In this document: piece after piece, positions 47,839-57,421 of the stretch
Layout of the letters: every line of letters begins with the position of its first letter
How positions within the stretch are numbered: position 1 is the stretch's first letter
DNA from: Microlunatus antarcticus
GTDB taxonomy: Bacteria; Actinomycetota; Actinomycetes; Propionibacteriales; Propionibacteriaceae
Length of the DNA: 64,000 nucleotides
Reading direction: 5' to 3'
NCBI RefSeq assembly: GCF_014193425.1
Contig: NZ_JACHZG010000001.1
Span: forward strand, 3,720,001 to 3,784,000
The notes under the pieces: model-generated
Database searches by the model: none
Told to the model about the DNA's origin: nothing
What the model saw: only the letters and a program-made list of their open reading frames with translations
Made by a program: the position numbers and the translations under genes

Positions 47839-48816
47839 CTAGCTCTGCCCGTCGAACAGGCTCGTGACCGAGCCGTCCTCGAAGACCTCGCGGATGGCCC
47901 GGGCGATCAGGGGGGCGATGGAGAGCACCGTCAGCTTGGGGAACTGGCGCTCCGGCGTGATGGGGAGGGTGTTCGTGACGATGACCTCCTCGATCGAGGA
48001 GGCGGTCAGCCGGTCCACGGCGGGACCGGAGAGGACGGCGTGCGTCGCGGCGGCGACGACGGCCTTGGCCCCGCGGGCCATCAGCGCCTCGGCGGCCTGA
48101 CAGATCGTCCCGGCCGTGTCGATCATGTCGTCGACGAGCAGGCAGACGCGGCCCTCGACCTCGCCGACGACCTCGTGGACGACGACGGTGTTGGCGACGT
48201 CGTGGTCACGGCGCTTGTGCACGATGGCCAGCGGGACGTTGAGCCGGTCGCTCCACATGTCGGCGAGGCGGACACGGCCCGCGTCGGGCGAGACGACCGT
48301 GATCTCCGACTTGTCGTAGCGGCTCTCGACGTGGTCGGCGAGGACGGGCAGCGACCAGAGGTGGTCGACCGGGCCGTCGAAGAAGCCCTGGATCTGCGCG
48401 GCGTGCAGGTCGACCGACATGATCCGGTCGGCGCCCGCGGTCTTGAACAGGTCGGCGACGAGCCGGGCCGAGATCGGCTCACGGCCGCGGTGCTTCTTGT
48501 CCTGGCGGGCGTACGGGTAGAAGGGCGCGACGACGGTGATGCGCTTGGCCGAGGCCCGCTTGAGCGCGTCGACCATGATCAGCTGCTCCATCAGCCACTC
48601 GTTGACCGGGGCCGCGTGGCTCTGCAGGACGTACGCGTCGCTGCCGCGCACCGACTCCTCGAAGCGCACGTAGATCTCGGAGTTGGCGTAGCTGATCGCC
48701 CGCGTCGGGACGATGTCGACGTCGAGGATCTCGGCGACCTCGGCCGCGAGCTCGGGGTAGGCACGCCCCGAGAACAGCATCAGGTGCTTGACGTTCGGCC
48801 GCTTGAAGCCGGTCAC
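47839..48816 (-). CDS. prs: Ribose-phosphate pyrophosphokinase (PRPP synthetase)
   Basis: This enzyme makes PRPP for nucleotide, histidine and tryptophan synthesis. The 325-residue protein has the ATP flexible-loop region YPYARQDKKHRGREPISARL, the metal-site DLHAAQIQGFFD and the PRPP-binding loop LLVDDMIDTAGTI. GTG 48816 overlaps the glmU stop by 4 bp, so translation of the conserved glmU-prs pair is coupled. Normal length. Confidence 0.96.
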   Translation of the reverse strand: MTGFKRPNVKHLMLFSGRAYPELAAEVAEILDVDIVPTRAISYANSEIYVRFEESVRGSDAYVLQSHAAPVNEWLMEQLIMVDALKRASAKRITVVAPFYPYARQDKKHRGREPISARLVADLFKTAGADRIMSVDLHAAQIQGFFDGPVDHLWSLPVLADHVESRYDKSEITVVSPDAGRVRLADMWSDRLNVPLAIVHKRRDHDVANTVVVHEVVGEVEGRVCLLVDDMIDTAGTICQAAEALMARGAKAVVAAATHAVLSGPAVDRLTASSIEEVIVTNTLPITPERQFPKLTVLSIAPLIARAIREVFEDGSVTSLFDGQS

Positions 48817-50438
48817 GACTCCCTCTCGTCGGTGTTCGGTCGGTCGGGGCCGGGTGGCACGACCGCCTGGTCGGTGAGCGGCGCGTGGACGACGTCCTGC
48901 GCCTGCTCCGGCGGCGGCACCGGGGCGTCGGGCGCCACGTCCGCGGAACCGTCGCCTGCTCCGGCAGCCAGGCTCGCTCCGGCCGCCTCCGCCGCCGCGG
49001 CGGTCTTGGTCCCCGCCCGCTTGCGGGCGACCCAGCCGGCCACGTTCCGCTGGCGGCCGCGGCTGACCGCGAGCTCGCCGGCGCCGACGTCCCCGGTCAC
49101 GGTCGAGCCGGCCCCGACGTACGCGCCGTCGGCGACGACGACCGGGGCCACGAGGGTCGAGTCGCTGCCGACGAAGCTCGCGCGCCCAACCCGCGTCCGC
49201 GACTTGGTCACGCCGTCGTAGTTGGCGAAGATCACGCCGGCGCCGATGTTGGCGTCCTCGCCGATCTCGACGTCGCCGGCGTACGTCAGGTGCGGCACCT
49301 TCGTGCCCGCGCCGATGCTCGCGTTCTTGGTCTCGACGAACGTGCCGATCTTGCCCCGTTCGCCCAGCACCGTCCCGGGCCGCAGGTAGGCGTACGGGCC
49401 GACGCTCGCCCCCGCGCCGATCACCGCGAGCGAGCCGTGGGCGCGGACGACGGTCGCGCCCTCCCCCACCTCGACGTCGACGAGGGTGGTGTCCGGGCCG
49501 ATCGTCGCGCCGGCGGCGACGGAGGTGGCGCCCTCGAGCGAGGTGCCCGGCAGCAGCGTGACGTCCTCGGCGAGGTCGACGGAGGCGTGCACCCAGGTAG
49601 TCGCCGGGTCGACCACGGTCACGCCCGCGCGCATCCAGGCCTCGAGCGTGCGCCGGTTGACCTCGGCGTTCATCCGGGCGAGCTGCACCCGGTCGTTGAC
49701 GCCCTCGGTCTGCCAGGCGTCGGCCGTCGCGTACGCCGACACGGTCCGGCCGGCCTCCCGCGCCAGGGCGACGACGTCGGTGAGGTAGAGCTCGCCCTGG
49801 TCGTTCGTGGGCCGCAGCTGGGCCAGCCCCTCGCGCAGCGTCTGGGGCTCGAAGACGTAGATGCCCGAGTTGATCTCGTCGATCCCGCGCTGCTCCTCGC
49901 TCGCGTCGCGGTCCTCGACGATCGCCAGCACGTCGTCCCCGGCCCCGCGCACGATCCGGCCGTACCCCGTGGGGTCGTCGACCCGGGCGGTCAGCACCGA
50001 GACCGAGGTCCGCGCGCCGCGGTGGTCGGCGACGAGGGCCACGAGGGTGTCGGCGGTGAGCATCGGGACGTCGCCGTACGTCACCAGGACGTCGCCGGTG
50101 AGGTCGGGCAGCGCCGCGAGCGCGACCTGGACCGCGTGCCCGGTGCCGCGCTGCTCGGTCTGGACGACGGTCGTCACGTGGGGCGCGATCTCGGCGAGGT
50201 GGGCCTCGACCTGCTCCCGCAGGTGCCCGACGACGACGACGACGTGCTCGGGCTGGAGGGCCGCGGCCGCGTCGACGGCGTAGCTGAGCATCGAGCGCCC
50301 GGCGATCTCGTGCAGGAGCTTGGAGCGGGACGAACGCATCCGCTTGCCCTCGCCCGCGGCGAGGATGACGACCGCCGAGACGGGCTCGCCCTCGAAGGTG
50401 CTGGTCGGCGGCAGGCCGCTGCTCACGGGCACACGCAC
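48813..50438 (-). CDS. glmU: Bifunctional UDP-N-acetylglucosamine pyrophosphorylase/GlcN-1-P acetyltransferase
   Basis: This enzyme makes UDP-GlcNAc for peptidoglycan. The 541-residue protein has the uridylyltransferase domain first (VILAAGEGKRMRSSRSKLLH, then YGDVPML) and a left-handed beta-helix acetyltransferase second (hexapeptide repeats; VPHLTYAGDVEIGEDANIGA; active-site-like IFANYDGVTKSRT). A C-terminal extension of about 70 Ala/Pro-rich residues exceeds the E. coli length but is common in actinobacteria. Several in-frame GTGs exist (50438, 50432, 50426); the exact start is uncertain. tRNA-Gln lies just upstream. Confidence 0.95.
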   Translation of the reverse strand: MRVPVSSGLPPTSTFEGEPVSAVVILAAGEGKRMRSSRSKLLHEIAGRSMLSYAVDAAAALQPEHVVVVVGHLREQVEAHLAEIAPHVTTVVQTEQRGTGHAVQVALAALPDLTGDVLVTYGDVPMLTADTLVALVADHRGARTSVSVLTARVDDPTGYGRIVRGAGDDVLAIVEDRDASEEQRGIDEINSGIYVFEPQTLREGLAQLRPTNDQGELYLTDVVALAREAGRTVSAYATADAWQTEGVNDRVQLARMNAEVNRRTLEAWMRAGVTVVDPATTWVHASVDLAEDVTLLPGTSLEGATSVAAGATIGPDTTLVDVEVGEGATVVRAHGSLAVIGAGASVGPYAYLRPGTVLGERGKIGTFVETKNASIGAGTKVPHLTYAGDVEIGEDANIGAGVIFANYDGVTKSRTRVGRASFVGSDSTLVAPVVVADGAYVGAGSTVTGDVGAGELAVSRGRQRNVAGWVARKRAGTKTAAAAEAAGASLAAGAGDGSADVAPDAPVPPPEQAQDVVHAPLTDQAVVPPGPDRPNTDERES

Positions 50439-50483
50439 GTCCTGTCTGTCCTGGGGCGGAGACCGCCGCCGCTCGTGCCTTGC

Positions 50484-50561
50484 TCCCCGGGTAGGAGTCG
50501 AACCTACGTCGCTGGTCCTGATTCAAAGTCAGGCGGGCCCTGCCGGCAGACCAACCGGGGA
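50484..50561 (-). tRNA. tRNA-Gln (UUG)
   Basis: The acceptor TCCCCGG/CCGGGGA, D stem GGTC/GGCC, anticodon arm CCTGA-CTTTGAA-TCAGG (anticodon UUG) and T arm GTAGG-TTCGACT-CCTAC are all paired. The discriminator would be G at 50483. At 78-79 nt it is slightly long, with a 9-nt variable loop. A glutamine tRNA next to glmU is common in actinobacteria. Confidence 0.88.
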
Positions 50562-50701
50562 TCGCTTGCTCGCGGTGGGCCCTGGCCGTCGTGAGACCGA
50601 CCGGGGACCGGCCGGCACCAGGGTACGCACGGGGCGGCCCCCACGTCACCCGGGCGGGACGCCGCGGACGGTTGCGCGACGGCCCACGAGGTCCTACGCT
50701 G

Positions 50702-50721
50702 CTTCTGTAACGTTTAAGAAG
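50702..50721. promoter_or_regulatory. Palindromic operator in front of the MFS-MarR pair
   Basis: The 20-bp imperfect palindrome has outer arms CTTCT/AGAAG and a central AACGTT (16 of 20 positions symmetric). It overlaps the AAGGAG ribosome site of the MFS gene. Because a MarR-family gene follows the MFS gene, it is the natural candidate for autoregulation (inference). Confidence 0.5.
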
Positions 50722-50729
50722 GAGAACCC

Positions 50730-51938
50730 GTGAGCGCCTCTCTCGCGCCCGTGTCGCCGGTCGACCCGGCCACCCCCCGCTCGCTGGCCGCACCGGTGGC
50801 CCGTACGGCCGTGACGCTGATGTTCGCGGTCAACGGGCTGCTGATCGGCGGCTGGGGCGGTAGCCTCCCGTCCCTGCGCGACAAGCTCGCGATCAGCGAC
50901 GGCCAGGTCGCCGTGCTGCTCTTCACCGCCGGCATCGCCGGGATCACCTCGATGCAGATCGGCGGGCGGCTGTCCGACGTCGTCGGCGCCCGCCGGATCG
51001 CCCTCGTCGCGCTGCCGGTCCTCGTCGCCGCGATCGTCACGCTCGCGCTCGCCCCGGCCTACCCGGTCGCGGTCGTGGGCGCGGCGCTGCTCGGCCTCGG
51101 GAACGGGGCGATGGACGTCGCGATGAACGCCGTCGCGGTGCAGATCGAGCAGGCCCGCCGCCGGCCGGTCATGAGCTCGTTCCACGCGTTCTTCTCCATC
51201 GGCAACCTCCTCGGTGCCGCCGCCGTCCTCGGTCTGGCCGGCGCCTTCGGCCTCTCCGGCGGCACGGTCGTCACGCCGCTGCTGCTCACGCTCGCCGTGG
51301 TCGCGGTCCTCGTCCTCGTCGTGCTGGTCCGCATCGCCCCGACGGCCGCCCCGGTCGAGCACCGCGACGCCGAGGGCGGGAAGATCCGCATCCCGCATGC
51401 CGCCTGGGTCCTGGGGATCATGGCCCTGGCCTTCGGCCTGTCCGAGGGCACCGCGGTCGACTGGTCCTCCATCCACATCACCGACGTCGCTCGGGTCGAC
51501 TCGACCACCGGCGCGATCGGGCTGGTCGCGGTGAGCGGGTTCATGGTCGTCATCCGCCTCCTCGGCGACCGGCTCGTGACGCGCTTCGGGCGTCGTGCGA
51601 TCGTCCGCTTCGGCGGCGTCAGCGCTGCCCTCGGCTACCTCACGGTGACGCTCGTCAGCCCGCTCCCGCTGCTCGTCGCCGGGTGGGCCCTCGTCGGCCT
51701 CGGCGTCGGGATGATCGCCCCGCAGGTGTACGCGGTGGCCGGGCACCTGGGCGGTGGTCGGGTGCTCGCCGTGGTGGTCACGTTCGGCTACGCCGCGTTC
51801 CTCGCCGGGCCGGCCGTCATCGGCTTCCTCGTGCGCCACGTCGGCATCCACCACGCGATGGCCGTGCCGGCCGTGCTCTGCGCCGGCATCGTCGCCCTCG
51901 CCGCGACCATGCCGCGCGAGGACCGCGACCTCGCCTGA
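50730..51938 (+). CDS. MFS transporter
   Basis: This 402-residue, 12-helix major facilitator has the helix 2-3 loop GGRLSDVVGARRIAL and the strongly conserved NGAMDVAMNAVAVQIEQ segment, which places it near the FucP/YcaD-like or inner-membrane DHA branch. The substrate is unknown. GTG 50730 has AAGGAG 9 nt upstream. The MarR gene starts 28 bp downstream, so efflux and sensing are probably linked. Confidence 0.87.
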   Translation: MSASLAPVSPVDPATPRSLAAPVARTAVTLMFAVNGLLIGGWGGSLPSLRDKLAISDGQVAVLLFTAGIAGITSMQIGGRLSDVVGARRIALVALPVLVAAIVTLALAPAYPVAVVGAALLGLGNGAMDVAMNAVAVQIEQARRRPVMSSFHAFFSIGNLLGAAAVLGLAGAFGLSGGTVVTPLLLTLAVVAVLVLVVLVRIAPTAAPVEHRDAEGGKIRIPHAAWVLGIMALAFGLSEGTAVDWSSIHITDVARVDSTTGAIGLVAVSGFMVVIRLLGDRLVTRFGRRAIVRFGGVSAALGYLTVTLVSPLPLLVAGWALVGLGVGMIAPQVYAVAGHLGGGRVLAVVVTFGYAAFLAGPAVIGFLVRHVGIHHAMAVPAVLCAGIVALAATMPREDRDLA

Positions 51939-51966
51939 GCGGTGCCCCACCCCCTAGCCTGACCGC

Positions 51967-52479
51967 GTGAGCGACGCCCGGAGCGAGGTCGACGAGGTCG
52001 ACGACCTCGTCGTGGCCTGGCGTCGGGAGCGGCCGGACCTCGACACGTCGCCGATGGAGGTCCTGTCCCGGGTCGACCGGCTGGCCCGCCACGTCGACCG
52101 CGTCCGGGCGGCCGCCTTCAGCCGGCACGGGCTCGAGGGCTGGGAGTTCGACGTGCTGGCCGCCTTGCGCCGGTCGGGCGCGCCCTACCGCGCCTCCCCC
52201 AGCGCCCTGGTCCGCGCCACCGGGGTCACCTCGGGGACCATGACGAACCGCGTCGACCGCCTCGTCGGTCGGGGCCTGGTCCGCCGCGACAGCGACCCGG
52301 ACGACCGGCGCTCCATCCGGGTCGAGCTCACGCCCGAGGGTCGGGCGACCGTCGACTGGGCCCTGGTCGACCTGCTCGACGCCGAGCGCGAGCTGCTCGC
52401 CGGGCTGGACGCTCCCGGCCGGACGACCCTGGCCGCGGGCCTGCGGCGGCTGCTGGCCTCGTACGGGGACCCGGCCTAG
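51967..52479 (+). CDS. MarR family transcriptional regulator
   Basis: This 170-residue winged-helix regulator has the recognition helix region PSALVRATGVTSGTMTNRVD and the beta-wing VRRDSDPDDRRSIRVELTPEG, both classical for MarR. It functions as a dimer, usually a repressor released by small aromatic ligands. GTG 51967 has TAGCCT 6 nt upstream, so it may have its own leaderless promoter besides reading through from the MFS gene. It overlaps the convergent ltrA gene by 4 bp. Confidence 0.92.
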   Translation: MSDARSEVDEVDDLVVAWRRERPDLDTSPMEVLSRVDRLARHVDRVRAAAFSRHGLEGWEFDVLAALRRSGAPYRASPSALVRATGVTSGTMTNRVDRLVGRGLVRRDSDPDDRRSIRVELTPEGRATVDWALVDLLDAERELLAGLDAPGRTTLAAGLRRLLASYGDPA

Positions 52480-53723
52480 GCCCCGTCCCCGGCCGGCTCG
52501 CCGGCGTGCTCGTGGAGCGGGGGCGCGGCGTCCGCGAGGCGGGTCTCGACGATCACCAGGGCCGCGATGACGGCGCCCGCGAGCAGCTCGCTGAACGCCA
52601 GCGGCGTCCCGGCGAGCACGATCGCGGCCGCACCGAAGAAGGGCAGGCCGGTCCGCCAGGAAGCGTCGTGCAGGCGCAGGTGCACGACCCACATCGCCAC
52701 GAGGAGCACCGCGATCGGCACGGTCACGGCGGCCGACGTGACGAGGTCCAGGTGCTCGTCCCTCGGGTCGGCCACGTGCTCCGTCCGCGCCGCCAGCCCC
52801 GCGCCCACGGCCGCCGCGGCGGCGTAGATGAAGTAGTGGCCGAAGCCGAAGAGGTACTGCACGTGGGTGCCGTCGCGCCGGGCCCGTTCCCGGACCTCGG
52901 CGGCGTCGCGCGAGAAGTAGAGCCACCACAGCCCGAAGACGATCAGCACCCCGCCGAGCGTCACCGACGCCACGGCCAGCGGGTGCTCGGTCTCCCCCGT
53001 GAACGCCTCCTGCACCGCCAGGGTCGAGGACAGGATCGTCTCGCCGAGCACGATGATGAAGAACAGGCCGTACCGCTCGGCGATGTGGTGCGGGTGCCAG
53101 GTCGTCTCGCCCCGGCGCTCGGCCCAGGCCGGGACGCAGAGCTCGCACACGACCAGGAGCGCGAACAGCGGGACGACGAGCGCCTCGACGTGGCTGGCCG
53201 GGTAGAACGCGATCCAGCCCAGCTGGACGACGACGATGCCGAGCGCGTAGCGCAGGCAGGTCGCCCGTCGGTCCGGATCGTTGCGCGCGGCGCGCAGCCA
53301 CTGCAGGACGAGGCCGACGCGCATGATCACGTAGCCGACGATGATCAGCCCGAAGCGCCCCTCGCCCTCGTCCATGCCGGCGGCGAACGTCGCGATGCCG
53401 GCCGCCAGCGTCAGCACCCCGAGGATCTGCAGGATCGTCAGCAGCCGGAACACGACGTCGTCGTTGTCGTACGCCGAGGAGAACCAGCTGAAGTTCAGCC
53501 AGGCCCACCAGATGGCGAAGAAGGCCATGGCGTAGCCGAGGACGGCGGGACCGGCGTGACCGCCGACCAGGCCGTGGTGCAGCGCGAGGGCCGCCTGGGC
53601 CACGGCGACCACGAAGCACAGGTCGGTCAGCAGCTCGAGCTCGGAGGCGACGCGACCCTGCTCCAACGGGTCACGCGGCCGCAGGGGCCGCAGGAGCCGG
53701 GCGGTCACGGCGGGTGCGCTCAC
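52476..53723 (-). CDS. Low temperature requirement protein A (LtrA) family membrane protein
   Basis: This 415-residue protein has about 12 hydrophobic helices and matches the LtrA family: ASELELLTDLCFVVAVAQAA, YAMAFFAIWWAWLNFSWFSSAYDNDD and YGLFFIIVLGETILSST are its characteristic segments. The Listeria founder is needed for growth in the cold; the biochemical role is unknown. GTG 53723 has TACGGT 6 nt upstream (leaderless). Confidence 0.9.
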   Translation of the reverse strand: MSAPAVTARLLRPLRPRDPLEQGRVASELELLTDLCFVVAVAQAALALHHGLVGGHAGPAVLGYAMAFFAIWWAWLNFSWFSSAYDNDDVVFRLLTILQILGVLTLAAGIATFAAGMDEGEGRFGLIIVGYVIMRVGLVLQWLRAARNDPDRRATCLRYALGIVVVQLGWIAFYPASHVEALVVPLFALLVVCELCVPAWAERRGETTWHPHHIAERYGLFFIIVLGETILSSTLAVQEAFTGETEHPLAVASVTLGGVLIVFGLWWLYFSRDAAEVRERARRDGTHVQYLFGFGHYFIYAAAAAVGAGLAARTEHVADPRDEHLDLVTSAAVTVPIAVLLVAMWVVHLRLHDASWRTGLPFFGAAAIVLAGTPLAFSELLAGAVIAALVIVETRLADAAPPLHEHAGEPAGDGA

Positions 53724-53772
53724 GGGCGAACCGTAGCGGCGCGCGGACCCGGCGCGGGGACGTAGGCGCCGG

Positions 53773-54702
53773 TCAGGCGACGACGCGGGCGCCGACGACC
53801 GGCCCCGTGGCCCGCAGGACCTTGCGCGCGACCCCTTCGGCGCTGAGCGAGACGCTCAGGTCGATCGCCTCCTCCTCGTCCTCGACGAGGAACGCGCACG
53901 TCGGACCGGAGCCCGACACGATCGCGCCCACCGCACCCAGCTCGAGCCCGGTCTCGAGGACGCGCCGCAGCGCCGGACGCAGGCTGAGGGCGGCCGGCTG
54001 CAGGTCGTTGGTCAGCGCCGCACCCAGCTCGTACGGGTCTCCCCCGCGCAGCGCGTTCATCAGGTCCGCGGGGACCTCGGGCGGCGTGGGGTCGGGGTTG
54101 AGCTCGTCGAAGCGGCGGTAGACCGCCGGGGTGGACAGGCCCTGGTGGCCGAAGGCGAGCACCCAGTGGTAGCTCCCCCGAGCCAGCGCCGGGGCGACGT
54201 CCTCCCCGCGGCCGCCGCCCACCGCGGTGCCGCCGAGCAGCGAGAAGGGCACGTCGCTGCCGAGCTCGGCCCCCAGATGACGCAGCACCTCGGGCGCGAG
54301 GTCGATGTCCCACAGCGTCGCGCAGGCGAGGAGCGCGGCGGCCCCGTCGGCCGAGCCGCCCGCCAGCCCCGCCGCAACCGGGATGGACTTGCGGATGGTC
54401 AGCCGGACGCCCAGCCGGTCCTGGCCCCCGTGGACCCGGGCGAGCAGCCGGGCGGCGCGGAGGGCGAGGTTGTTGTCGTCGAGCGGCACGTCGGCGACGC
54501 CCTCGCCGGTGACCTCGAGCTCGAACTCGTCGGGCTCCGCCCACTCGGCGAAGACGTCCTCGTAGAGCGAGACCGCGTGGTAGACGGTCGCCAGCGGGTG
54601 GTAGCCGTCAGGGCGCGGGGCGCCCACCTTCAGCGCGAGGTTGATCTTGGCCGGTGCCCGGACGTGCACACCGACCGGGGACGGCGGCAGGGGCGAGGCC
54701 AT
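53773..54702 (-). CDS. ispE: 4-diphosphocytidyl-2-C-methyl-D-erythritol kinase
   Basis: This GHMP kinase of the MEP isoprenoid pathway phosphorylates CDP-ME. The 309-residue protein has VRAPAKINLALKVG at the N-terminus (catalytic Lys region), the ATP loop PVAAGLAGGSADGAAAL and GAIVSGSGPTCAFLV (motif 3). GLAGGSADG replaces the usual GLGGGSSDA, a mild variation. ATG 54702 directly abuts the rsmA stop; TAGCCT 7 nt upstream, inside the end of rsmA, could be an internal promoter. Confidence 0.94.
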   Translation of the reverse strand: MASPLPPSPVGVHVRAPAKINLALKVGAPRPDGYHPLATVYHAVSLYEDVFAEWAEPDEFELEVTGEGVADVPLDDNNLALRAARLLARVHGGQDRLGVRLTIRKSIPVAAGLAGGSADGAAALLACATLWDIDLAPEVLRHLGAELGSDVPFSLLGGTAVGGGRGEDVAPALARGSYHWVLAFGHQGLSTPAVYRRFDELNPDPTPPEVPADLMNALRGGDPYELGAALTNDLQPAALSLRPALRRVLETGLELGAVGAIVSGSGPTCAFLVEDEEEAIDLSVSLSAEGVARKVLRATGPVVGARVVA

Positions 54703-55557
54703 TCACCGAAGGCTAGCGCCTCCGGGCAGCCGCTCGGCGATCCGGGCGAAAGCGGTCACGTCCAGCACCTCGCCCCGGGCCTGCGGGTCGACGCCGGCCG
54801 CCTCAAGGGCCTCCGCGGCGGCCGCCGACGAGCCGGCGAGGCCCGCCAGCGCCGAGCGGAGCATCTTGCGCCGCTGACCGAAGGCGGCGTCCACGACGGC
54901 GAACACCTGCTCCCGGGTCGCGGTCGTGGGCGGCGGGTCGCGGCGTACGAGGGCGACGAGGCCGGAGTCGACGTTCGGCACCGGCCAGAACACGGTCGGC
55001 GGGACCGACCCGGCCCAGGTGGCCTCGCCGTACCAGGCGGCCTTGACCGACGGGACGCCGTAGATCTTGGAGCCGGGCGGGGCGCAGATCCGCCGCGCGA
55101 CCTCGGCCTGGACCATCACCAGCCCGCGGCGCCACCCGTCGAACGTGGCGAGCAGGTGCAGCAGCACCGGGACCGCGACGTTGTACGGCAGGTTGGCCAC
55201 GACCGCGGTGGGGACGGCGGGCAGCTCGGTGACCCGCATCGCGTCGGCGACGACGACGTCGAGCCGGTCGGACCGGTCGGGCAGCCGCTCGGCCGCCGTC
55301 CGGGGCAGCTCGCCGGCCAGCAGCTCGTCGATCTCCACCGCGACCACGCGGTCGGCGACCTCGAGCAGCCCGAGCGTGAGCGAGCCCAGCCCGGGGCCGA
55401 CCTCGAGCACGACGTCGGCGGGGCCGACGCCCGAGATGGCGACGATGCGGCGCACCGTGTTGGCGTCGACGACGAAGTTCTGCCCACGCTGCTTGGTCGG
55501 GCGCAGGTCGAGGCGTGCCGCGATCTCCCGGACCGACCGGGGGTCGAGGAGGCTCAC
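54703..55557 (-). CDS. rsmA: 16S rRNA (adenine1518/1519-N6)-dimethyltransferase
   Basis: KsgA dimethylates two adenines near the 3' end of 16S rRNA. The 284-residue protein has [16 protein letters not shown], the SAM motif [15 protein letters not shown], the acidic [13 protein letters not shown] and the catalytic NLPYN in [20 protein letters not shown] 55557 is the start that gives the usual length. Order rpfB-rsmA-ispE is conserved among actinobacteria. Confidence 0.95.
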   Translation of the reverse strand: MSLLDPRSVREIAARLDLRPTKQRGQNFVVDANTVRRIVAISGVGPADVVLEVGPGLGSLTLGLLEVADRVVAVEIDELLAGELPRTAAERLPDRSDRLDVVVADAMRVTELPAVPTAVVANLPYNVAVPVLLHLLATFDGWRRGLVMVQAEVARRICAPPGSKIYGVPSVKAAWYGEATWAGSVPPTVFWPVPNVDSGLVALVRRDPPPTTATREQVFAVVDAAFGQRRKMLRSALAGLAGSSAAAAEALEAAGVDPQARGEVLDVTAFARIAERLPGGASLR

Positions 55558-55597
55558 CGGAGCTCCCGACCGCCGCAGCCAATCCCGGGACGGTGCG

Positions 55598-56662
55598 TCA
55601 GGCGCAGGACCAGTTCCCGAGCCCCGAGCCCTTGCGGACGCGCTCGGCGACGGCGATCTGCGCGGCCTTGCTCTGCTCGTTCGGCATGCCGGTGCCGCCG
55701 TACGCGCGCCAGGTCGCCAGCGAGAACTGCAGCCCGCCGTAGTAGCCGTTCCCGGTGTTGATCGACCAGTTCCCACCCGACTCGCACGCGGCGATCTTGT
55801 CCCACAGACCCACGTTCGCGACAGCGGGCTCTGCCGGGGCCTTCGTCCCGACCACCACGACGCGGTTCACGGGCTTGCGGGTGACGACGCTCTTGGTCGC
55901 CTTGGTGCTCACCACGTCGCCGTCGTGGGAGACCACGCGGTAGGTGGTGGTCCGGCTGCCCTCGCGGCCCTGGGTCTTCGTCTGGGTCTTGCCGCGCTCG
56001 AGCTTGGACGACTTCTGCTCGACGGTCTTGAAGTCGACGTCGGAGCGCTTGGACTTAGACGTGACGTCGACGCGGACGAAGGTGACCTTGGCCCCGTTCG
56101 TGAGGGTGGTCGTGACCGGCAGGCTGACCTGGTCGTCGTCGTCCGGGGCGATCCCCGCGGCCTTGAGCGCGGCACCGACGGTCGCACCGGTGGTGGTGAG
56201 GGTCTGCTTCTTGCCGCCGGCGTCGACGGTCACGCGCTTGGGCGTCGCGACGTTGACCGAGAGCCCCTGCCGCCCGATCGGGGCGCTGCGGCTCGTCGAG
56301 AGGTCCGCACCGGTGGTGTCGAGGCCGAGGGTGGCGATGGCGCTCCCGACGTCGGTCGCGGTTGTCCAGACGGTCTGCGGGGCGCCGTCCACGGACACGG
56401 TGACCTGGCGGCCGTACTTGACCGACACCTGGGTGCCGTCACGCAGCTCGGTGTTTGTCGACGGCGCGACGACGTCGTGCGGGCCGACAGAGATGTGCTG
56501 GGCGGAGAGCAGGTCCCCGACGGTCTGGGCGCTGGTGGTCACCTGGGTGGCCTGGCCGTCGACCGCCATGGTGACGTCGGACCGGAGGCCGGCGTAGGCG
56601 AGGGATCCACCGCCCACGGCGAGGACGGCGGCACCGGCGATGACGGGGACGAGGGAACGCAC
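55598..56662 (-). CDS. rpfB: Resuscitation-promoting factor RpfB
   Basis: This secreted muralytic enzyme promotes growth resumption. The 354-residue protein has a signal/anchor helix ([20 protein letters not shown]), three DUF348 repeats (starting near [28 protein letters not shown] and [14 protein letters not shown]), a G5 domain and the C-terminal Rpf lysozyme-like domain [20 protein letters not shown] with catalytic Glu294; the final Cys353 can pair with Cys293. GTG 56662 follows AGGAG. A consensus promoter lies at 56734-56762. Confidence 0.95.
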   Translation of the reverse strand: MRSLVPVIAGAAVLAVGGGSLAYAGLRSDVTMAVDGQATQVTTSAQTVGDLLSAQHISVGPHDVVAPSTNTELRDGTQVSVKYGRQVTVSVDGAPQTVWTTATDVGSAIATLGLDTTGADLSTSRSAPIGRQGLSVNVATPKRVTVDAGGKKQTLTTTGATVGAALKAAGIAPDDDDQVSLPVTTTLTNGAKVTFVRVDVTSKSKRSDVDFKTVEQKSSKLERGKTQTKTQGREGSRTTTYRVVSHDGDVVSTKATKSVVTRKPVNRVVVVGTKAPAEPAVANVGLWDKIAACESGGNWSINTGNGYYGGLQFSLATWRAYGGTGMPNEQSKAAQIAVAERVRKGSGLGNWSCA

Positions 56663-56733
56663 GCTGCTCCTGGCTGGAACCCCCGAGGGCCCCGGTCGAG
56701 TCAAGCGGCCGCTCCGGCCGCAAAGGTCACGGA

Positions 56734-56762
56734 ACCATAACGAGACCCTGAGAGGACGTCAA
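56734..56762 (-). promoter_or_regulatory. Consensus-like promoter of rpfB
   Basis: On the minus strand TTGACG (56762-56757) and TATGGT (56739-56734) are separated by exactly 17 bp, a good housekeeping-sigma promoter. The predicted leader is about 65 nt, too short for the c-di-AMP (ydaO-type) riboswitch that controls rpf genes in some actinobacteria. Confidence 0.6.
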
Positions 56763-56805
56763 ACTCGACGCCTCACCCGTCACGGCCGGATCGCGACGGT
56801 TCCCC

Positions 56806-57420
56806 TCACCAGCGCCCGCGGTGGACCAGCTCCTCCGCCGGTCGACGCCCGCGGCGGCTGGGTGACCCGCGACTGCCCCGGTCGCCCTGCGCGACCGGGT
56901 GCCCGAGGCTCACCACGCCGACGTCCAGCAGGTCGACGGGGACGCCGAACGCGGCCCGGACGGCGTCGCTCCGGTCGGCCGGGACGCCGAAGAAGCAGGC
57001 ACCCAGCCCGAGGTCCACGGCACGCAGCAGCATCGCCATCGCCGCCATGCCCGCGTCGACGAACCAGTACGGCGCCGACCAGCGGTCCTCGTCGCGGTCG
57101 GTCCAGCCCTTGTCGGCCTCGGCGTAGCGGTCGAGGTACGCCTGCCGGCTCGTCAGCACGAGCACGAGCACCGGGGCCGTCCGCATGCCGTCGAGCCAGC
57201 GGTTCGAGGCCTCGCCCGGGGTGCCCCCGGTGGCGGTCCAGAAGCGCTCGCGCTCGCCGGGGGACGCGAGGACGAGCAGCGAGACGCCCTGGGTGAAGCC
57301 GGCCGACGGCGCGCGCAGGGCCGCGGCGACCACGGCGTCGACCGCCTCGGCGGCGACGGGTGCGTCGGGGTCGTAGCGGCGGACCATCCGCCGCCGGGCG
57401 AGGGCGTCGGCGAGCTCCAC
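56806..57420 (-). CDS. Nitroreductase family protein
   Basis: This 204-residue FMN-dependent oxidoreductase has the N-terminal FMN-binding start LADALARRRMVRRYDPDAPV, the central APSAGFTQGVSLLVL and the helix DAGMAAMAMLLRAVDLGLGACFFG followed by VSLGHPVAQ. The C-terminus ends in a basic RGSPSRRGRRP tail. The substrate is unknown. GTG 57420 lies 1 nt after the tatD stop, so the two form an operon; this is not the usual tatD partner. Confidence 0.88.
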   Translation of the reverse strand: MELADALARRRMVRRYDPDAPVAAEAVDAVVAAALRAPSAGFTQGVSLLVLASPGERERFWTATGGTPGEASNRWLDGMRTAPVLVLVLTSRQAYLDRYAEADKGWTDRDEDRWSAPYWFVDAGMAAMAMLLRAVDLGLGACFFGVPADRSDAVRAAFGVPVDLLDVGVVSLGHPVAQGDRGSRGSPSRRGRRPAEELVHRGRW

Positions 57421-57421
57421 G

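Noticed and set aside
56663-56762. c-di-AMP (ydaO-type) riboswitch upstream of rpfB
   Set aside because: The predicted leader is about 65 nt, much shorter than the aptamer, and a standard promoter sits directly before it.
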